Source: Undaria pinnatifida (lineage: Eukaryota > Sar > Phaeophyceae > Laminariales > Alariaceae). Taken from it: a stretch of 64,000 nt of DNA. The translations under genes and the position numbers were made by a program. The notes beneath the pieces are model-generated. The model saw only the letters and a program-made list of their open reading frames with translations, was not told where the DNA came from and ran no database searches. Of the stretch, positions 9,425 through 20,379 are shown in pieces. Location of the stretch: NCBI GenBank assembly GCA_012845835.1, contig JABAKD010000009.1:125324-189323 (forward strand), given 5' to 3'. Within the stretch, counting starts at the first letter, position 1; every line of letters begins with the position of its first letter.

Positions 9425-11440
9425 ACATATATAACACCCTGATAGCTACACTGCAGTTGCAAGGGGAGTCGCCGACCTAAATCGTCAATGAGGACACATA
9501 TCCCGTGACACGCGCGATCGGTGTATCACACATAGCTTGCAGAAATGAGTGTCGACGATGTATTCGATCTCACCGTTGGAGTGTATTTTTATTTTTTTAA
9601 CTGTCAGATTTTTCCGCCCTCAGAAACGACATTTATTGTTTCCGCGCAGAGACTGCTTAACACCACCTTGTTGGCCGTGATAGCTACACTGTAATTGCAA
9701 GGGGAGTCGCCGGCCTCTATCCTTAATGAGGACACACAACCCGTAATACCCGCGATCGGAGTATCACACACAGCTTGCAAAGATGAGTTTCGACAAAATA
9801 TTCGATCTGACAGCTAAAAGGTATGAACATTTCAGTAATATTATAAAAAATGAAAATACACTCCTCCAGCTGTGAGATCGAAGATTTCGTCGAAACTCAT
9901 CTTTGCAAGTTGTGTGTGATACTCCGATCGCGCGCATTACGAGTTGTGTGTCCTCATTAAGGATATAGGTCGGCGACTCCCCTTACAACTACAGTGTAGC
10001 TATCAGGGTCAACAGGATGATTTTAGTCAATCTGTGCGCGGAAACTATAAAACCCGTTTCTGAGGGGGACAAAATCTGACAGCTGTGAAGGGAAATGTAT
10101 CCTTTTATCACGTGAATCTTGTAAGTCGAATAACCGGTGAGGGGGGTGGGGCGGAGTTTTGAAGGACGTGGGTGCCTTGTTTTGATCAAAAGCGAGCGGG
10201 TTTGGAGGGGGGGCGGGGGGAAAGGGGGCAATTTGTGCATGTAAGCTTTAAATTCTTTCGAAGGGATAAATCTGACGGTTTTGGCACCAGTATATTATTG
10301 GGGGCGGGAGGGGGGGTTGGGGCGGGAGGGGGGGTTGGGGCGGGAGGGAGGGTTGGGGCAGGGGGGGGGGGGGGGAGGGGCGGGGGGGGCAGCTCAATAT
10401 GTGCCTGGAAACTATACATTATTTTGAGGGGATAAATGTGACGGTTTTGGAAATAATACATCAGTTTATCATGTATATCCTGAGGTAATTCGTACAATCA
10501 GTGAGTAAAGAGAGGGTGGAGTGTTCGAGGGGGTGAGGTTGGGATGGGTTGGGGGGGAGGTGGGGGGTGTGGGGGCGGTGGGGGGGCGGGGGCGAAGGTA
10601 GGTGAGGGGTTTGTTATACGTGTGGTGCTAGGTCTAGGCGATAGTGCGGGTGATCGGGAAGAAGGGGGCGTTCGAGGCGGGGGGGGGGGGGGGGAGACAC
10701 AGCGGCATGGATGGCTCTCGAAAGATGATGAGGTGATATCCTGTGCGTGAAGTGTTTATTAATGTGGCGGATTTCGATATTTGGTGGGGCGTTTGAGTAA
10801 GGGAGAGCAAGAGGGGGGGGGGGGGGAGAGATTTTTTAGGAGGTTTAGGTCACAAATAATATTCAAATACACTTCGGCTGTGAGATCAAAGATATGTAGC
10901 AGCTTGTTATACGCGTGGTGCTTGGTCTAGGCGATCGTGCAGGTGGTCGGAAAAGAGGGGGCGTTGGAAGGTGGGGGGGGGGCGGGGGGGGTGGGGGGCG
11001 GGGGGTGGGGGGGGGGGAAGAAGGGCTTTAGGTGAGGGGTTTGTTATACGAGTGGTGCTAGGTCTAGGCGATGGTGCGGGTGATGGGGAAGAAGGGGGCG
11101 TTCGAGGCGGGAGGGGGGGGGGGGGACACAGCGGCATGGATGGCTCTCGAAAGATATAATATTTAACGCCCACTCCTTCCTCATCACCCGCACGATCGCC
11201 TTGACCTAGCACCACGCGTATAGCAAGCCCCTACATACATGATGAATACGCGCGATCGGATTGTCACAGTGAAGCTTGCAAAGAAGAGTTTCCACCAAAT
11301 CTGCGATCTCACATCCAAAGTGTATTTACATATTGTCTGTGACCAAAACCTCTTGATGCCGCCCCCCTCCCCCCCCCCCGCCTAACGCCCTCAACGTTTT
11401 TGTTTTTCCCCGCTGCAACTTGCTCAAACGCCCGACCTAA
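9425..11440. mobile_element. TIR-B repeats, cluster of termini and G-rich interior
   Basis: Two right-hand termini ending in TIR-B sequence lie at about 9,425-9,590 and 9,610-9,830. A left-hand terminus begins at 9,859 (flanking TA at 9,857-9,858, then CACTCC). A right terminus ends near 11,322 before TA. The interior contains long G tracts, including three near-identical GGGGCGGGAGGG units at 10,300-10,360, and conserved blocks such as GTGGTGCTAGGTCTAGGCGAT, present three times (about 10,621, 10,914 and 11,051). No transposase is visible. Frames through the interior are Gly/Pro-rich artefacts. Confidence 0.75.
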
Positions 11441-11783
11441 GTCCATTTCTTTTTCAGTCGGATTTCTCCAGTCGACAACGGCCCTTTTCGACTGGTCTTT
11501 TCTTCGACCAGAATTTTCTGGTCCTTCTTATCGTCAGTAGAGTAAATTTTATAGTATTTGTGCTCTCTGTAGGAGCGGTTGGTGCGAGGGAGTACTACTA
11601 TATGGCACTCGAAAATCGGTTGGCAGCCCTGTGCTCCGCGCGTTCTTCGCGTGCAACTCGTGCTTTACGTGCGAGGAACCTTCGTCCAAGCGGGTTGGTG
11701 GCGTTGGGCTGAAATGAAAGCCGCCAAAGCTACGTTTGTGGGGTTGCACCCAGCCGAGAGACCATAAAGCATCAGCAGGCGTT

Positions 11784-12053
11784 TGTGAAGTTAAGGTTGG
11801 GGACACAGAGTGCTCCCTGCAGGTCTGCCAATTGAGCAGGTCCTCGGAGAGTACTCATTTTCTTTTTCCTTCGTAGAGACGTTGCTTTATTCGATTCCAC
11901 CAGAGCTCCGGATAGCTTCTGAGATCGGAGGCACGTGCCTCCGATCTATTTGTGAACTTTCTCGAATTAAAAACGCTAACCTTATCGTACCAAACGCGTC
12001 CAAATGATTTCAAAATCGGATTATTACAGGCCGTTCGAGGCCGTATCTCAACA
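11784..12053 (-). repeat. 3' LTR of Ty3/gypsy element
   Basis: On the minus strand this reads TGTTGAGATACGG ... AACTTCACA, with TG..CA ends. It is about 270 bp and clearly homologous to the two LTRs at 37.4 and 38.6 kb. It contains a polyadenylation signal AATAAA (minus strand, near 11,888) and a perfect 26-base palindrome at 11,922-11,947. It lies downstream of the minus-strand pol gene, separated by about 830 bp that are also found in the other family members. Confidence 0.85.
11922..11947. promoter_or_regulatory. Perfect 26-base palindrome inside LTR
   Basis: AGATCGGAGGCAC and its exact reverse complement are joined without spacer. In the LTRs at 37.4 and 38.6 kb the same arms of 11 bases flank GCGT. 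It sits between the TATA-like sequence and AATAAA, so it would be near the ends of the element RNA. A role in RNA structure or 3' processing is an inference. Confidence 0.6.
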
Positions 12054-12880
12054 CTAGCCCATCCTGAAGAGTGGCATATGGAGGAATGTTGGAGACTCGG
12101 AGAAACTCCGGTTCTACGAACTAGACCATGAGTTGAAGATGCGGCTCCTTTAAACCCACTCCCACACCTCTTACCGTCTGGCTATGGAGCCGGGAACACG
12201 CGAAGAAATTCAGTTGAAAGAATCGCAGACCTTACAACACGGCAAAAGCTACCACAGATTTGGTACTATGGCGAGGCGAGCCGTCGTCGGTATAGAGGGG
12301 AACACAGGCGCCAACACAGGTGAGAAGTCATTCGAAAAATCTCCCGCGGGCCATCGGCATGGCGGGGGGTTAGATTAGCAAACGACAAATACCCGGGATG
12401 GAAGGTGGCAACACGTACAGCCCCGCTAAGGGGGAAAGTGTTTGGACGAATATAACAAAGTAGAACAAATTCAACACGCAAAAGATAAAAGATGACACAC
12501 AGACCCGTACATAGCCCTATACCACGTTACGCGCGAACAGGGTACCCTGGTCGCCCCCCGGCTCTGAGCTAAGATTGCCGGCAGGGCGAAATGGAACAAT
12601 AGAGAAAAAGCGACAGCCCTGCGCCTCAGATATCGGCGTTTTACCCGAACCCTGGCCCGGCACTGAACAGGGGGTTCGGCACGACCGAAATATAAATCAA
12701 TAGAAGAACCGCCCTATAACGCGACGAAGACCCTCAGGACACTACGAACAACCAATATACAAAGACTCAAGACTCATATCCCCAAAATTGAAGGACTATC
12801 GAGGAGCGGTGGCGGCGTGGAAGTCAACTAGCCACGGCCGCGCCTCGAGATTCGTCTACGTTATGTAGGATTCTCCGACG
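12054..12880 (-). mobile_element. 3' untranslated region of gypsy family
   Basis: This non-coding segment is shared with 24,293-25,254 and with 37,695-38,590. Recognisable blocks are ACTAGACCATGAG, GGAACACAGGCGC, CCCGCGGGCCATCGGCA, AAACGCCGATATCTGAGGCG (minus) and GGCCGCGCCTCGAG at the pol-proximal border. A purine-rich stretch (AGGATGGGCTAG on the minus strand) directly precedes the LTR and would be the polypurine tract. The 24-kb copy joins pol-end, this region and LTR in the same order, which supports assigning it to one element. Confidence 0.75.
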
Positions 12881-13229
12881 AAACCCATTGGAGATTTAAA
12901 TTTTCAAGCAACAAGAGCATCGTAGAGCTCCCGCCGAGGTCGTGTAGCGCGCCACGGGAAGAGAAAGTTTAGTCGTTCCCGGGTCGTCTAGAAAGTGGGC
13001 CAGGTATATCTTGTCCTCGGTAGTGCTCGCGCTGATTTTTCCAAGCCACCGTAACCCTTGTACCATAGGTGGGCTCCCTTGGGAGTTCTGTGTCGTTGTA
13101 GCGACGGAGCCAATAGGCGCGAGGAACACAGGAGTAGCCCGGCGTTAGGGAACGTTCCCCGTTGTTGCGGGAGAGCTCACGCTGTGCCGCCTCGATCCGC
13201 TATTGGCGGTAGAGGCGGTTGGTTTGGCG

Positions 13230-13450
13230 ATGCTGGTCTGGGGTTCCGGCCCAATAATGCAAGATGTGGGAGCGGAAGAGGTGAAGGTCCATTTCCCGCT
13301 TCCAGGAAGGTTCGGAAAGTCCCGCCTAATGTGTCTTGTATAGCGCCGCGATGACGCCACTTCGCCCCCGTACCGACTGATGACCAGTGATCTGCTGCAC
13401 GTCCAGCCTTTGGAGGGTAGTGGGAACGTCGCCTTGAATGACGTGGTACG
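13230..13450 (-). pseudogene. Chromodomain at C-terminus of gypsy pol
   Basis: Reading the minus strand with frame changes gives a segment with VQQITGHQSVRG, a hydrophobic strand ending in YKTHWAGLSEPSW, and KREMDL, followed by HILHYWAGTP. This follows the chromodomain pattern of paired hydrophobic strands, W-x-G-x-x-x-x-x-W and a C-terminal helix. Chromodomains on integrases of chromoviruses guide insertion toward marked chromatin. The last stretch (about 12,900-13,130) contains LGKISAS-TEDKIYLAHFLDDPG, a second small strand-rich module. Assignment is by motif only. Confidence 0.6.
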
Positions 13451-13636
13451 GCGGGGACTACTTGAAAAATTTGTTGAGCACGTACTGTGTCAGCCCCGCC
13501 GGTAGGTATTTGGGCATGTCCCCGCTGTCGTCGGGTGGGCACAGGGTTTGCAGCGCTCAATGGCCAAACGCCGACAAGCGTTCGAACCAGGCAGGTCGGA
13601 AGGGAAATCCAAACAGAGGAGTTTGATCCCGAGCGG

Positions 13637-15208
13637 CTAGCCGTCCGGGGTCTCGGCGGGGGAGCTGGGACCGACGGCCAGCACCTTGTACCGGCCCGAG
13701 CAGTTATACGCGAGTTTAGCCTTGAGTACCTTGGCGTCGGTGTTCTCCTTCACACCCTGGCGGATGGTGGAGGCAGAATTGTATACCCATGCCTGACTAC
13801 CCACAGTGAAGTTAGGTGCTGGACGCAGCGCGTCGGCGAGGGTGGAGGTTTTGCGGTCAACACGGGAAACCGTGAGGGCGTGGTGTGCGCGGACAATGTC
13901 GTTCGCGTGCTTTTGCCGCTCGGTGGCCAAGTTGCAATAGACCAAATAGTCACGGGGCAGACTCTGGTGTCCCACGACACCAGTGCGGTCCAACCCCGTC
14001 AGTGGGAGCCGTGGGAGTTCGCCCATGTGAACCTCGTCGGGCGCCAAACCCGTCGCCGCGCTGACGGAGTTGTTGTAAGCGAATTCTACGTGAGGCAGAT
14101 GCAAGTCCCAATCGTCTTGTCGCTCGTTGACGACCATAGCCAGCATTTGTGCCATAGTGTGATTTACCCGCTCAACGCCCCCAATACAGTAGGGATGATA
14201 GGAGCTTGTAGCAATCTTGTGTACACCCAACAGCTGATATACAGCTTGTGGAAGCTTGGAGCAGAACTGCAGTCCGTTGTCCAATAGTATGGTGCGCGGG
14301 CACCCCCACAAGGGGATGTATTGGTTCACCATGATATTGGCTGTACCGTCCGCGGTGAACTCAGCGGCAGTGACGGGGAACATGTCTGCCCGCCGATAAA
14401 AGCGATCCGCGAACAGCAGGATGTAGGTGTTGCCTCGTGGTGTGACCGGAAGGGGGCCAAAGTAGTCAACACCGACGGCGGTACCTGGACCTTCCGGTAG
14501 AGACATTGTGATGATGGGCCAGTGGACAGTCAGCCGAGGAATTTTCCGCGCTTGGCGCTTCCAGCAGTGGCGAAGCCACCACTGGGTGCACACATATATG
14601 CTAATGCACAAGAAAAAACGCTCCAGCACGTGCAACGTGTGCGTGGTGCCAAGGTGACAAGAGGCCGTCGAGTGACATACTTGCATGATCCAAGGGCGCA
14701 CGAGAAGGGGAACGTAGATGCGAACTGGCTCGTCGTTTAGCAAGCAAGCAGGTCGCCCTACAGAGTGGGGTTTATCAGACCTTGTTGGTGGCAGTGTCGG
14801 GTTACGGACGAGTAGGACGATGTCGTCGTCGGTAGTAAGTAGTCGGCCTATACCCGCCAGCTTCTTGAGGGCTGAGAGGGATGGACGCTTGTGCGAGAGG
14901 TAGCACGCCAGGAACTCGGGCGGCAGGACCGATGGCCGGCCGGTAGAAACGTAACGTATCATGGCGTAGCACGTCGGCTCAGCGTGCCGCTCTGGCTTTT
15001 CTATCGTCATGTGAATAACGCGCGACGGAACCAGCGAACCGCATTTCAGCAGCGTTGCCGAGGGCATCCGACCTTGTATATGCAGTCGACGTGTCACCAG
15101 GAAAAGGCGTGAGCCGTAAGAGAGGAGTTCCCATATAGGCTCTGTGTGGTAGCGGTCGGACAGTAGTGGCACCGTGCGAACCGGCGAGTCGGCAAAAGCA
15201 GGGGTCAC
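13637..15208 (-). CDS. Ty3/gypsy integrase domain (longest open frame of the window)
   Basis: The catalytic triad is readable as Asp248 (in VDYFGPL), Asp310 (in LLDNGLQF) and Glu346 (in GGVERVNH), giving the D-D(35)E spacing of retroviral and Ty3 integrases. Before it, at about residues 185-220, is the HHCC zinc-finger region: HLGTTHTLH and RHCWKRQ. The second cysteine of the CxxC pair is replaced by Arg218 (codon CGC, one change from TGC). An integrase C-terminal domain follows. The frame starts within pol, so the Met at 15,208 is not a natural start. The frame ends at a stop just after PAETPDG; homologous sequence continues in other frames. The zinc-finger defect alone would be expected to impair integrase multimerisation. 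Confidence 0.92.
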   Translation of the reverse strand: MTPAFADSPVRTVPLLSDRYHTEPIWELLSYGSRLFLVTRRLHIQGRMPSATLLKCGSLVPSRVIHMTIEKPERHAEPTCYAMIRYVSTGRPSVLPPEFLACYLSHKRPSLSALKKLAGIGRLLTTDDDIVLLVRNPTLPPTRSDKPHSVGRPACLLNDEPVRIYVPLLVRPWIMQVCHSTASCHLGTTHTLHVLERFFLCISIYVCTQWWLRHCWKRQARKIPRLTVHWPIITMSLPEGPGTAVGVDYFGPLPVTPRGNTYILLFADRFYRRADMFPVTAAEFTADGTANIMVNQYIPLWGCPRTILLDNGLQFCSKLPQAVYQLLGVHKIATSSYHPYCIGGVERVNHTMAQMLAMVVNERQDDWDLHLPHVEFAYNNSVSAATGLAPDEVHMGELPRLPLTGLDRTGVVGHQSLPRDYLVYCNLATERQKHANDIVRAHHALTVSRVDRKTSTLADALRPAPNFTVGSQAWVYNSASTIRQGVKENTDAKVLKAKLAYNCSGRYKVLAVGPSSPAETPDG

Positions 15209-15559
15209 GGCGGTCGACGGGGTCGGCCGCGGCCGTGGGACTCGCGACGGGGTTGTACCTCGTTTGGAAAATAGCCGAGGGGCCCCGCTAGGCCCGAAGC
15301 CATAATCTACAGCGGGGGTGCATTACTCGTTGTTGTCGCTGTTCGTCGTCGCGTTGTGGCCGACGGCGGAGGGGCTGGAGTGCCAAGCATGGCAGAGACG
15401 GACACAGTCAAACCGGTGGTCTCGGCGGGGGCGATCTCCTGTGAAAAACTCCGGGATAGATAGGTCGACTGTGCGATGGGCGTCGCTGCGGCCAGGGCTT
15501 CTGCGGTGCCCTATAAGCCCGAGATGGGTATGGCAAAAACCCGAAGAGAACACGGTGTC

Positions 15560-16820
15560 GGCGGCAGGTGAAATCGACCCGCGGCCAGTACAGCCTTCAG
15601 TAGCGGCGACGGAGGCAGAATCACGAGCGACGAATTCCCCCGGGAAAGCAGGAAGGCCGTCAACCCTGAAACGTGGCTCGTGTGTTTAAAAATATTGAAA
15701 TGCGGTAGAGGTGAGAGGGAGCCCACCCAAGGAAGCATGTTCAGTGCGGGGCACGAGCCCACCCAAGACAGTGCGTTCGGCGAGGCGCGAGTTTACCCAA
15801 ACTGACCCCCTTGGATCGGCGAGGAAGAAGCGCGCCGCCGGCGGGTTTGGAGGAGGTAGATACCGCTATCTCCAACAGGGTTGGGGCTTGTCAACCCCAC
15901 GAGGTTGACGTTTGTCAAGCCACTGCGGTTGTAATCTGTAGAAGGCTCATGAAAACGGGCCAAAAAAAGCGGCGATGACGTTGGCGCTGCCTTTGCGGAA
16001 CTGGAGTGTGGGACCGAACGCCGTGACGAACTCAAGCTACCGCTGGACTCGTGCATTAAGGGTCACCACTTTGCCAGTGCGCTCCTGTGTCTTGTGGCTG
16101 GGGGATATGCGGAACTTTGCTCTCCACAGTACCCTCGGAGGTGTTTGGGAGCCCAAACAATGCTGCCGTTCCCCAAATCTAGAGGAGTCCAGTGCCTCTT
16201 CGAGTCGAGCGTTGGTCGACAGATATACGCGATTTTCATAGTGAAGGAAACGCCGTCCAGCGTCACAGTACCCTCGACGAAACAGGGACCATGTTGTGAC
16301 AGCGCAAAGTCAGGGGCGACGCCAGAAGCTATCTCCAAAACTCCACGGCTTTTAATTGGCCAACGCAGCCGTTGTTGGCGAAATGGCATCGATAACGCGC
16401 ACTACTGCTGCGTGTGCAAACCGCTTCTGGCGAGGGAAGCTAAGAGTGTGCCGCCTTAACTTTCGGCGAACGCAACAACAGTGCTAGTCAACGCAGCGTC
16501 GGCCGTGTTGAATGATACTGCTGTGTAGTACCTGGTATGGGTGTGTGGGCGTTTGGTGTGTGTTTTGTGGTGGGATAAGCGATGCGATGGGTCTAAAAAA
16601 TGGGTGTAGAACGTTTTAGACTGAGTTTTTCGACTGACAGATCCAGTAGAAAAAGTCAATTTTTTTCACTGGGTCACCCAGTCGGAAAACTCGATTAAGA
16701 ACGTTGAGTCGAAAAAGCCTTTTTTCGACTGTTTCGAAAATCTCGATTTGGGCTGCAGTCTGAAACGGACGTTTCCCACTGACAAATCCGAATGTAGAAG
16801 AAATGGCCTTGCATCGAAAT
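15560..16820. other. Unassigned segment upstream of gypsy pol
   Basis: The best frame is minus-strand 16,063-16,389 (108 codons) with a strand-rich sequence around GPCFVEGTVTLDGVSF. No DTG/DSG protease motif or reverse transcriptase motif is visible. It may be a remnant of the 5' half of the gypsy element or unrelated DNA. Tandem-like GAGGTT/CAACCCC motifs occur near 15,880-15,930. No 5' LTR was found here. Confidence 0.3.
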
Positions 16821-16824
16821 CTGC

Positions 16825-17640
16825 CACAGTAATATATACTTCCAAGCACCTGATATCACCTTATTATATTTCCAGAGCCATCCATGCCTCTGATGAAATT
16901 CCCCCCCCCCTCCCCCCTCAACGCCCCCTCTTTCGCCGAAGACCTAGGACCCCGCGTATATCAAACCTCTACACCTATGCGACCAAAAACTGGTGTTTAG
17001 AGAACTCTTTCCCCCCCCCCTCCCCGCCCCCTATCTCGCCCACCCCCACCCCCACCATTAACCCCCCACTCCCCCACCCCCACCACCAACCCCCCACCCC
17101 CCCACCCCTACCCCCACCCCCTCACCCCCACCTCTACCCCCTCGAACGCTCAGCCCGCTCGTCACAGGTTGTTCGACTTGAGGTTATACATGAATAATCA
17201 TGTGCATTCTTTCCAAAACCGTCCGATTTACCCCCTCAAAGGATTTATTGTTTCCACGCACAGATTGGAATGCCCCGCCCGTCCCCGTCCCCTTCTCCCC
17301 CCCCGCTACTTCTTGATCAAACCCAGGCCCCCATGTCCTTGAAACCTCCGCCCTCCCCTCACCGGTTATTCCACCGAAAGGATTCACTTGATAAACTGAT
17401 GCATTTATTTCCACGGCTGTCAGATTTTGTCACGCTCCAAAACGGGTTTTATAGAGTTCGCGCACAGTCTACCCTGTTGACCATGAAAGCTACACTGAAG
17501 TCGCAAGGGAAGTTGCCGACTTATAGCATTAATGAGGACACGCAACCCATAATACGCGCGATCGGAGTATGACACACAGCTTGCAAAGATGAGTTTCGAC
17601 AAAATATTCGATCACACAGCTGGAGTGTATTTCTACATAT
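16825..17640 (-). mobile_element. TIR-B repeat copy
   Basis: C-tract-rich segments (for example 17,041-17,148 with CCCCACCCC units) are followed by the conserved TTTCCACGCACAGATTG and GTCAGATTTTGTC blocks. The terminus CTTGCAAAGATGAGTTTCGA ... AGCTGGAGTG ends near 17,624 before TATTT. The left end is not clear. Confidence 0.75.
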
Positions 17641-17659
17641 ATAATAAATACGTGACTTG

Positions 17660-18720
17660 TCCAAACCCCAAACCATCAAACCACTGTAAGTTATGAGTTA
17701 TCGAAAAAGGCCTGTGCCTGCGAGATTCATGACTATTGTACAGCGTTCTAACGTACCGGCGTGAAAGCCCTGTAACCCGTAAAAGGCCGGCCGACGCGAA
17801 AAAAATGCGATATTTCCGAGGGTGAGAGTGGGTTTGAATATCATTTAGCGTGCACCTCACAATACTAACTGCAAAAAAAAAGAAATTAAACTAACCGGAG
17901 CGCTGCGATCGCAACACGATTTAGAATAAAACAAGAGACAGGGAGGAGGGGTCGAACAGGGTTTTTTAATTATTAACAATGATTATAAGAAGGAAAACAA
18001 AATAGCAAAAAAACTGCTTTTTCCTACATCGTCCTGCAATCACATCGCTCGCGTTTTTTTCCATTTTGATCGTTTTGGATAAGGGGGGGGTTGGGCGGGG
18101 GGTGTCCAAAGCCAAGTCATTTAATTCTTACAAAAACCGTTGAAAAACAAACGTTTCTTATTGAATCGCCCTGCTGTCACAGGGCAACGGTAATTTTCCA
18201 TGTTAACCATTACTGAATCTAACGTGAGGTGTCAAAATTATTAGTCTCGGCGGCCTCGATATATGCGCGAATATGGGCATGACAAACAAATAACGACCTG
18301 TTTTTTTACGCGCTCCCGAACCCCGAAAAGGCGTGAATAAGGGTATCAAGATGCCTTGACATGTCTTGAAGCGGAAGAAACGAGGTGATCGTACTTACAC
18401 TCTCGGAGCCGAACTCCGGGGCCAGTAAAGCCGCACCCAGACTAAAAAAAGAGAGAAGCCATTCAATACTACGTTCGCCACTCGCCATTCAATTCCCATT
18501 CATTCGCCGTCGGCGGTGACCGGTGACATTTCCGATACTTACTCTCTGTGTAATCTCCATGTTCCGGCTCGAGTAGCACGCCACAGCAGCAACCGCATCA
18601 ACCATGAGGACAACCCAGCAGTTTGGCGTAAAACGCCTCAACAGAACCAAGGGTATACGACAAAACAAAAACTCCCCCCTTCCTTACATCATTTTTTGTG
18701 CTTGACGCAATATTTTCTTC
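17660..18720. other. No feature recognised
   Basis: AT-richer sequence with short frames on both strands (up to 76 codons) and no recognisable domain. A G run with a TTGGGCGGGGGG extension lies near 18,083-18,102. The copia element begins beyond this stretch, and its distal LTR, if still present, was not recognised here. Confidence 0.4.
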
Positions 18721-18739
18721 GTCAGTGAAACTTTACATG

Positions 18740-19380
18740 CGACCGGTACTGTATACTAACTGGACGATTTGAGGGTATCAAGAGCTTTTGTCGGCTTATC
18801 AGCGTGCTGATCATCTGACTGAATATATACCTCACTGAGATGTCTCCGCTGAAAGACATCTCACGGAGGATATGGTGCCGCACATCAATGTACTTGCCGT
18901 TTGACGAAGTTTTAGGGTTTTTCGCCTGGTCGATCGCCCTCTTGTTGTCCTCGTACTCTATGCTTATCGGCGTTAAGCTGGATATCAGAATCATCGGTAT
19001 CCCCTTCGAGAATAGAAGTTACGAGTTCCGCCACCGTGGTTGACACAGTGACGCATTCCTTGGAGTTCTTGAGAGCCAAGACACTAGCGTACCTCCGCAA
19101 CAAATGTCTACACTAGAAACGGAACGCCTGTCCTCTGCCTCGTGGGCGTGGGCTGCGTCTACTTTTTTCTAAAAATTATAATCCAAGTGTCAACATTCCA
19201 AATCATCATCCCTTACAAACGCTAGCCCTACGTCCCACGTTGCATTCAGATACTCGGGAATCTCCTCTGCCGGCGTGCAGTTAGAAGGCTTTGGGTCAGG
19301 CGAAAACCGCGTGATTGCCAGAACCGCGTTCGCGATATCGGGCCTCTTCTGGTTCATGATTTGCATAAGGCTTTCCACGA
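18740..19380 (-). pseudogene. Copia RNase H domain and RT C-terminus remnant
   Basis: Fragments in three frames line up with the copia order. RPDIANAVLAI with FSPDPKP lies at about 19,210-19,350. SKECVTVSTTVAELV lies near 19,020-19,075, with the usual acidic Glu of the TEAEY-type motif retained. EDNKRAIDQAKNP with KYIDVRHHILRE lies at about 18,840-18,950. Stops and frameshifts separate them. RNase H would remove RNA from the RNA/DNA hybrid during reverse transcription. Confidence 0.85.
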
Positions 19381-20365
19381 TCTCAGGCGACGTACATCCA
19401 ACACTGTCTTCTTATTATTCACGTGCCTGACGTCAATGAAAGAAGAAGCGGGGATGGTGCTAGACTTCGAAAGCCTATAATATTTTAGCACACTCCGGAT
19501 TAACTGCGATTTCGAAATCTCCGAAGTACATTTCTCTCTGTCTCTCTTGTACTCACTGCACATTTACCCTAAATCTCCTTCAAGATGTTTTAGTGGGAAA
19601 CGTTTTTTTCAACGCACTGACTACGACTTCTTTGACCTCCTCAGTAGCTGCAATTATAATGTCGTCCACGTGAAATATCACCATCGCTACAACGTCATTA
19701 GAAGCTATAAGTCGAAACACTCAAGTGTCTGCCATGCATCGCTCGAAACCACACTTCACGAGTGTGAACGACCAAAGCTGATGCGGCGCTCGACCGCTCA
19801 ACTTCAGACTGTAAAGGGCCTTGTTGAGCAGTATTGCCTTGCAATATACTGGTCCACAACCGGGTGGCAGACGCAAGTAGATACCTATGTATAATCCCGA
19901 CTGAATGATCACTTGGTCTACATCTAAGTGCCTCAGGCTCCGGTCTAGCTTACATGCCATAGCCGCTAAGAACCTGTTGCAAGTAGTAGATGCTCTAGGA
20001 TCAAATTTCTCAACGTAATCTCCTCACTCTGCCTGGCTATACCGCATAGCCACTCTACGGGCATTCGCCTGTCAACGGTACAATAATAATCACCCTTGCA
20101 CTTGTACAGACATTTGGCGTCGACGGTGTTCGGCCCTTCAGGATTTTTTTTTGTTCCCGTAATAGTTTCCGGCAGCCATGATCCCATCGAACTCCTTCGT
20201 CATGGCCTCCATCCACTCCTCTGAATACTGCGGCGAATATGCTGCATAGTACGACACTGGCTCCGGCCTTGCGTCATGGTGGAGACATTTCGGTAACTCG
20301 CCTGGCTTAGAGGTAACCTCCTGTATCGGCAGCAGTCCATGGATCAGTGTGCCCCCCTCATCCAC
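19380..20365 (-). pseudogene. Copia reverse transcriptase remnant
   Basis: The start of the domain reads EEWMEAMTKEFDGI (about 20,180-20,225). Further on come LDRSLRHLDVDQ with LPPGCGP and KALYSLK (19,721-19,960). The catalytic box is intact as FHVDDIIIAA, with the HVDD codons at 19,661-19,672, the equivalent of YVDD. A stop lies just before MCSEYKRDREK (19,560). Many changes elsewhere would prevent function. Confidence 0.9.
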
Positions 20366-20379
20366 CCTGTTAAACTGAC

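Larger units (their letters stand above)
12880..15560 (-). pseudogene. pol: Ty3/gypsy chromovirus pol, 3' part, degenerate
   Basis: The intact core is a 523-codon frame at 13,637-15,208 containing the integrase. Downstream the coding sequence continues in other frames to about 12,900, broken by frameshifts and stops. The upstream part (15,209 to about 15,560) is weaker. Protease, reverse transcriptase, RNase H and gag are not recognisable, so the element is 5'-truncated or too decayed there. In a live element this polyprotein would insert the cDNA into host chromatin. The element is inactive as seen. Confidence 0.85.

Noticed and set aside
10172-11215. Long Gly- or Pro-rich frames in the TIR-B interior (also 3.6-4.1, 16.7-17.2 and 39.5-40.3 kb)
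   Set aside because: They follow the G/C tracts, occur on both strands, and change frame between copies of the repeat; not proteins.
13487-14287. 266-codon plus-strand open frame
   Set aside because: It lies exactly opposite the gypsy integrase frame; its openness is a shadow of that coding strand.
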